Part shown: positions 62,778-64,000 of the stretch, in pieces
How the letters are laid out: each line of letters begins with the position of its first letter
How positions within the stretch are numbered: position 1 is the stretch's first letter
Assembly (NCBI GenBank): GCA_903772945.1
Contig: CAICTM010000294.1
Location: 1 to 64,000 of the forward strand
Source of the DNA: Seminavis robusta
Lineage: Eukaryota; Bacillariophyta; Bacillariophyceae; Naviculales; Naviculaceae
Reading direction: 5' to 3'
Length of the DNA: 64,000 nt
The notes under the pieces: generated by a model
Database searches by the model: none
What the model saw: the letters and a program-made list of their open reading frames with translations, nothing else
Told to the model about the DNA's origin: nothing
Made by a program: the position numbers and the translations under genes

Positions 62778-64000
62778 ATGTCGCAACAATACAATAGTAC
62801 TCAATGGCGACATGGTTTCCATTGGCAAAGGTATCACGCCATCGGAGGATACGTACCAGCGAGGCAGAATGGACTCGCTGCGACAGGAATGCACTACGTA
62901 GGAAACCAGACCACAGTGCAGCATACGCAGAAGAAATTGTGGAATCTATCCCATTTCATAGAAGACGCGAAATGCAAACCATGTTACTCACTCAAGGATG
63001 CTCAAGCTGAAATATCTAATCATTATGGAGGCTACTACCAAGACGAGTATTGTATCAAGGCAGATGGTACCGAAAAAGGGAAAAACTGCGTAAAATACAA
63101 GTATCATTGTATTGCAACTGTACAACATCCGCAAAGTGGAATGCACGTCAAGTGTAAATGGCGATGTCAAATAAGAAAGCAGGCCTTGGAGAACCAAGAG
63201 ACCTTCCGCGTATTCTCGAAGGTATTCTTACAGCATAACCATCAGATGGAGCAGCACCCGAGTTCCCCACAGGACCAACATGGATTGCCTCATGCTGTAC
63301 AGAGTTTCATCACGTCTATCATGCAACACGAACAATGTGTTAAGAACAAATGCATGCTGAAGATTACGCCCCAAGAGATCCTCCAAGCTCTAACGAGTCA
63401 ATCGAGTGTAGTAGGAGACGAAACGACCAGAGTCATCCACTGTACAAGTACAGTCATCTTTTACAGGTCGATTTCAGGGAACATTTGAAGTCACAACTGC
63501 GAAGCTACCTTGATCATCAGAAGGTAAAATACCTGGAATCACAGTTGGGTAAGGAGTACAAACTCGATAACGCCTACAACCTTTATAGAGCGCTGCAAAA
63601 CTGGCGAATGGACGTACCAGTTGGATACAAACCCAAGTTGTATGACACAGCTGATGACCTCGCAAAAGCTCTGAACAAAAACGTGGATGACATGTTTATC
63701 TTTGATCTTTCTTTTGGCGAAGTTCATCGACGTTTTGCTCAACAAATGGAACTGGATGGTCAATTCAAGAAAGCCGAATTCAAGGAAAAGATGGAACAAG
63801 CCTTCTTCGCGATGTCACCGACAGGCCTGTTCATGCTCATGCACCTTGCTCTTAGGACGAAAGGAACACGCCAACTGTGTGCGGACGGAACTGGAGGAAC
63901 ATGCGTGGATATGAGTACTCTGATTGTAATTGGAGGATTGTCAGTTAAAGAAAGGGAAACTCAAGGACAAGTCACAGCATCGCTGCGTCCAATAGCGTAC
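62778..64000 (+). mobile_element. MULE/FAR1-like transposase, cut by window end
   Basis: Exon 1 (62778-63407) starts at an ATG (MSQQYNSTQW). A 59-base intron (63408-63466, GTAGTA to TTACAG) joins it in frame to exon 2, which is open to the last base. Exon 1 holds a FAR1/WRKY-GCM1-like zinc-binding domain: CVKYKYHCIATVQ, then HVKCKWRCQIRK, then VFLQHNHQMEQHP. Exon 2 begins VDFREHLKSQL and reaches what looks like the start of a MULE catalytic region (LRTKGTRQLCADGTGGTCVD, then LSVKERETQGQV and SLRPIAY), with an Asp in CADGT or CVDMST as a likely first catalytic residue. The rest of the DDE triad lies beyond 64000. It could be an active Mutator-like element or a domesticated FAR1-type regulator. 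Confidence 0.7.

Overview
The window reads as nuclear DNA of a photosynthetic stramenopile, most likely a pennate diatom. Genes lie on both strands and carry short GT-AG introns, many of 50-100 bases with strong GTAAGT, GTGAGT or GTATGT donors. Several proteins begin with a signal peptide followed by an Ala-Phe type junction, as in diatom plastid preproteins (22441, 25673, 61572). Low-complexity Gln, Asp, Asn and Ser runs are common, and palindromic GGTACCGGTACC-like words are scattered between genes. The clade is an inference from these features; no database was searched.

Layout. 1-8.2 kb: a PHD-finger ORF (5' end unresolved), a small Lys-rich ORF with an in-frame stop, a three-exon UBA-domain gene, and an apparently whole DDE transposase; a perfect 31-bp hairpin lies about 0.4 kb beyond the transposase start. 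8.2-12.3 kb: gene-poor, with three arrays of an ATACGTAT-type repeat around a broken MULE-like relic. 12.3-18.9 kb: a small unknown protein, a two-exon class I/II aminotransferase, a repeat protein and a Gln/Asp-rich locus. 19.2-21.4 kb: a tandem pair of related membrane proteins. 22.4-26.9 kb: two predicted plastid preproteins flanking an MTD1-like methylenetetrahydrofolate dehydrogenase. 27.3-27.7 kb: a TTTCCTG array and a twin hairpin repeat.

28.3-56 kb is dominated by three copies of one multi-exon membrane-protein family (28369-31912 +, 39508-42805 -, 52419-56050 +). I place them tentatively in the SLAC1/TehA/Mae1 (TDT) family. I resolved all exon junctions by reading frame; they include an 11-nt and a 17-nt micro-exon. 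Between the copies lie an ankyrin protein, a 1.74-kb tandem duplication carrying micro-exon-like pieces and a 150-bp satellite, NPL4, a FAM86/METTL21-type methyltransferase, a Ser/Pro-repeat type II membrane protein and a degenerate transposon.

56.2-64 kb: an MFS carrier, a dual-family immunophilin (FKBP-TPR-cyclophilin in one chain), a plastid DUF1279 protein, and the first part of a MULE/FAR1-like transposase that runs off the window end.

No operon-like logic is visible. The strongest leads are the three-copy transporter family with its shifting micro-exons, the duplicated micro-exon locus at 34-37.4 kb, the FKBP-TPR-cyclophilin fusion, and the cluster of chromatin- or ubiquitin-flavoured genes next to the transposase at 1.8-7.7 kb. 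I found no reverse transcriptase, integrase, capsid gene, rRNA, tRNA or CRISPR array that I could support.
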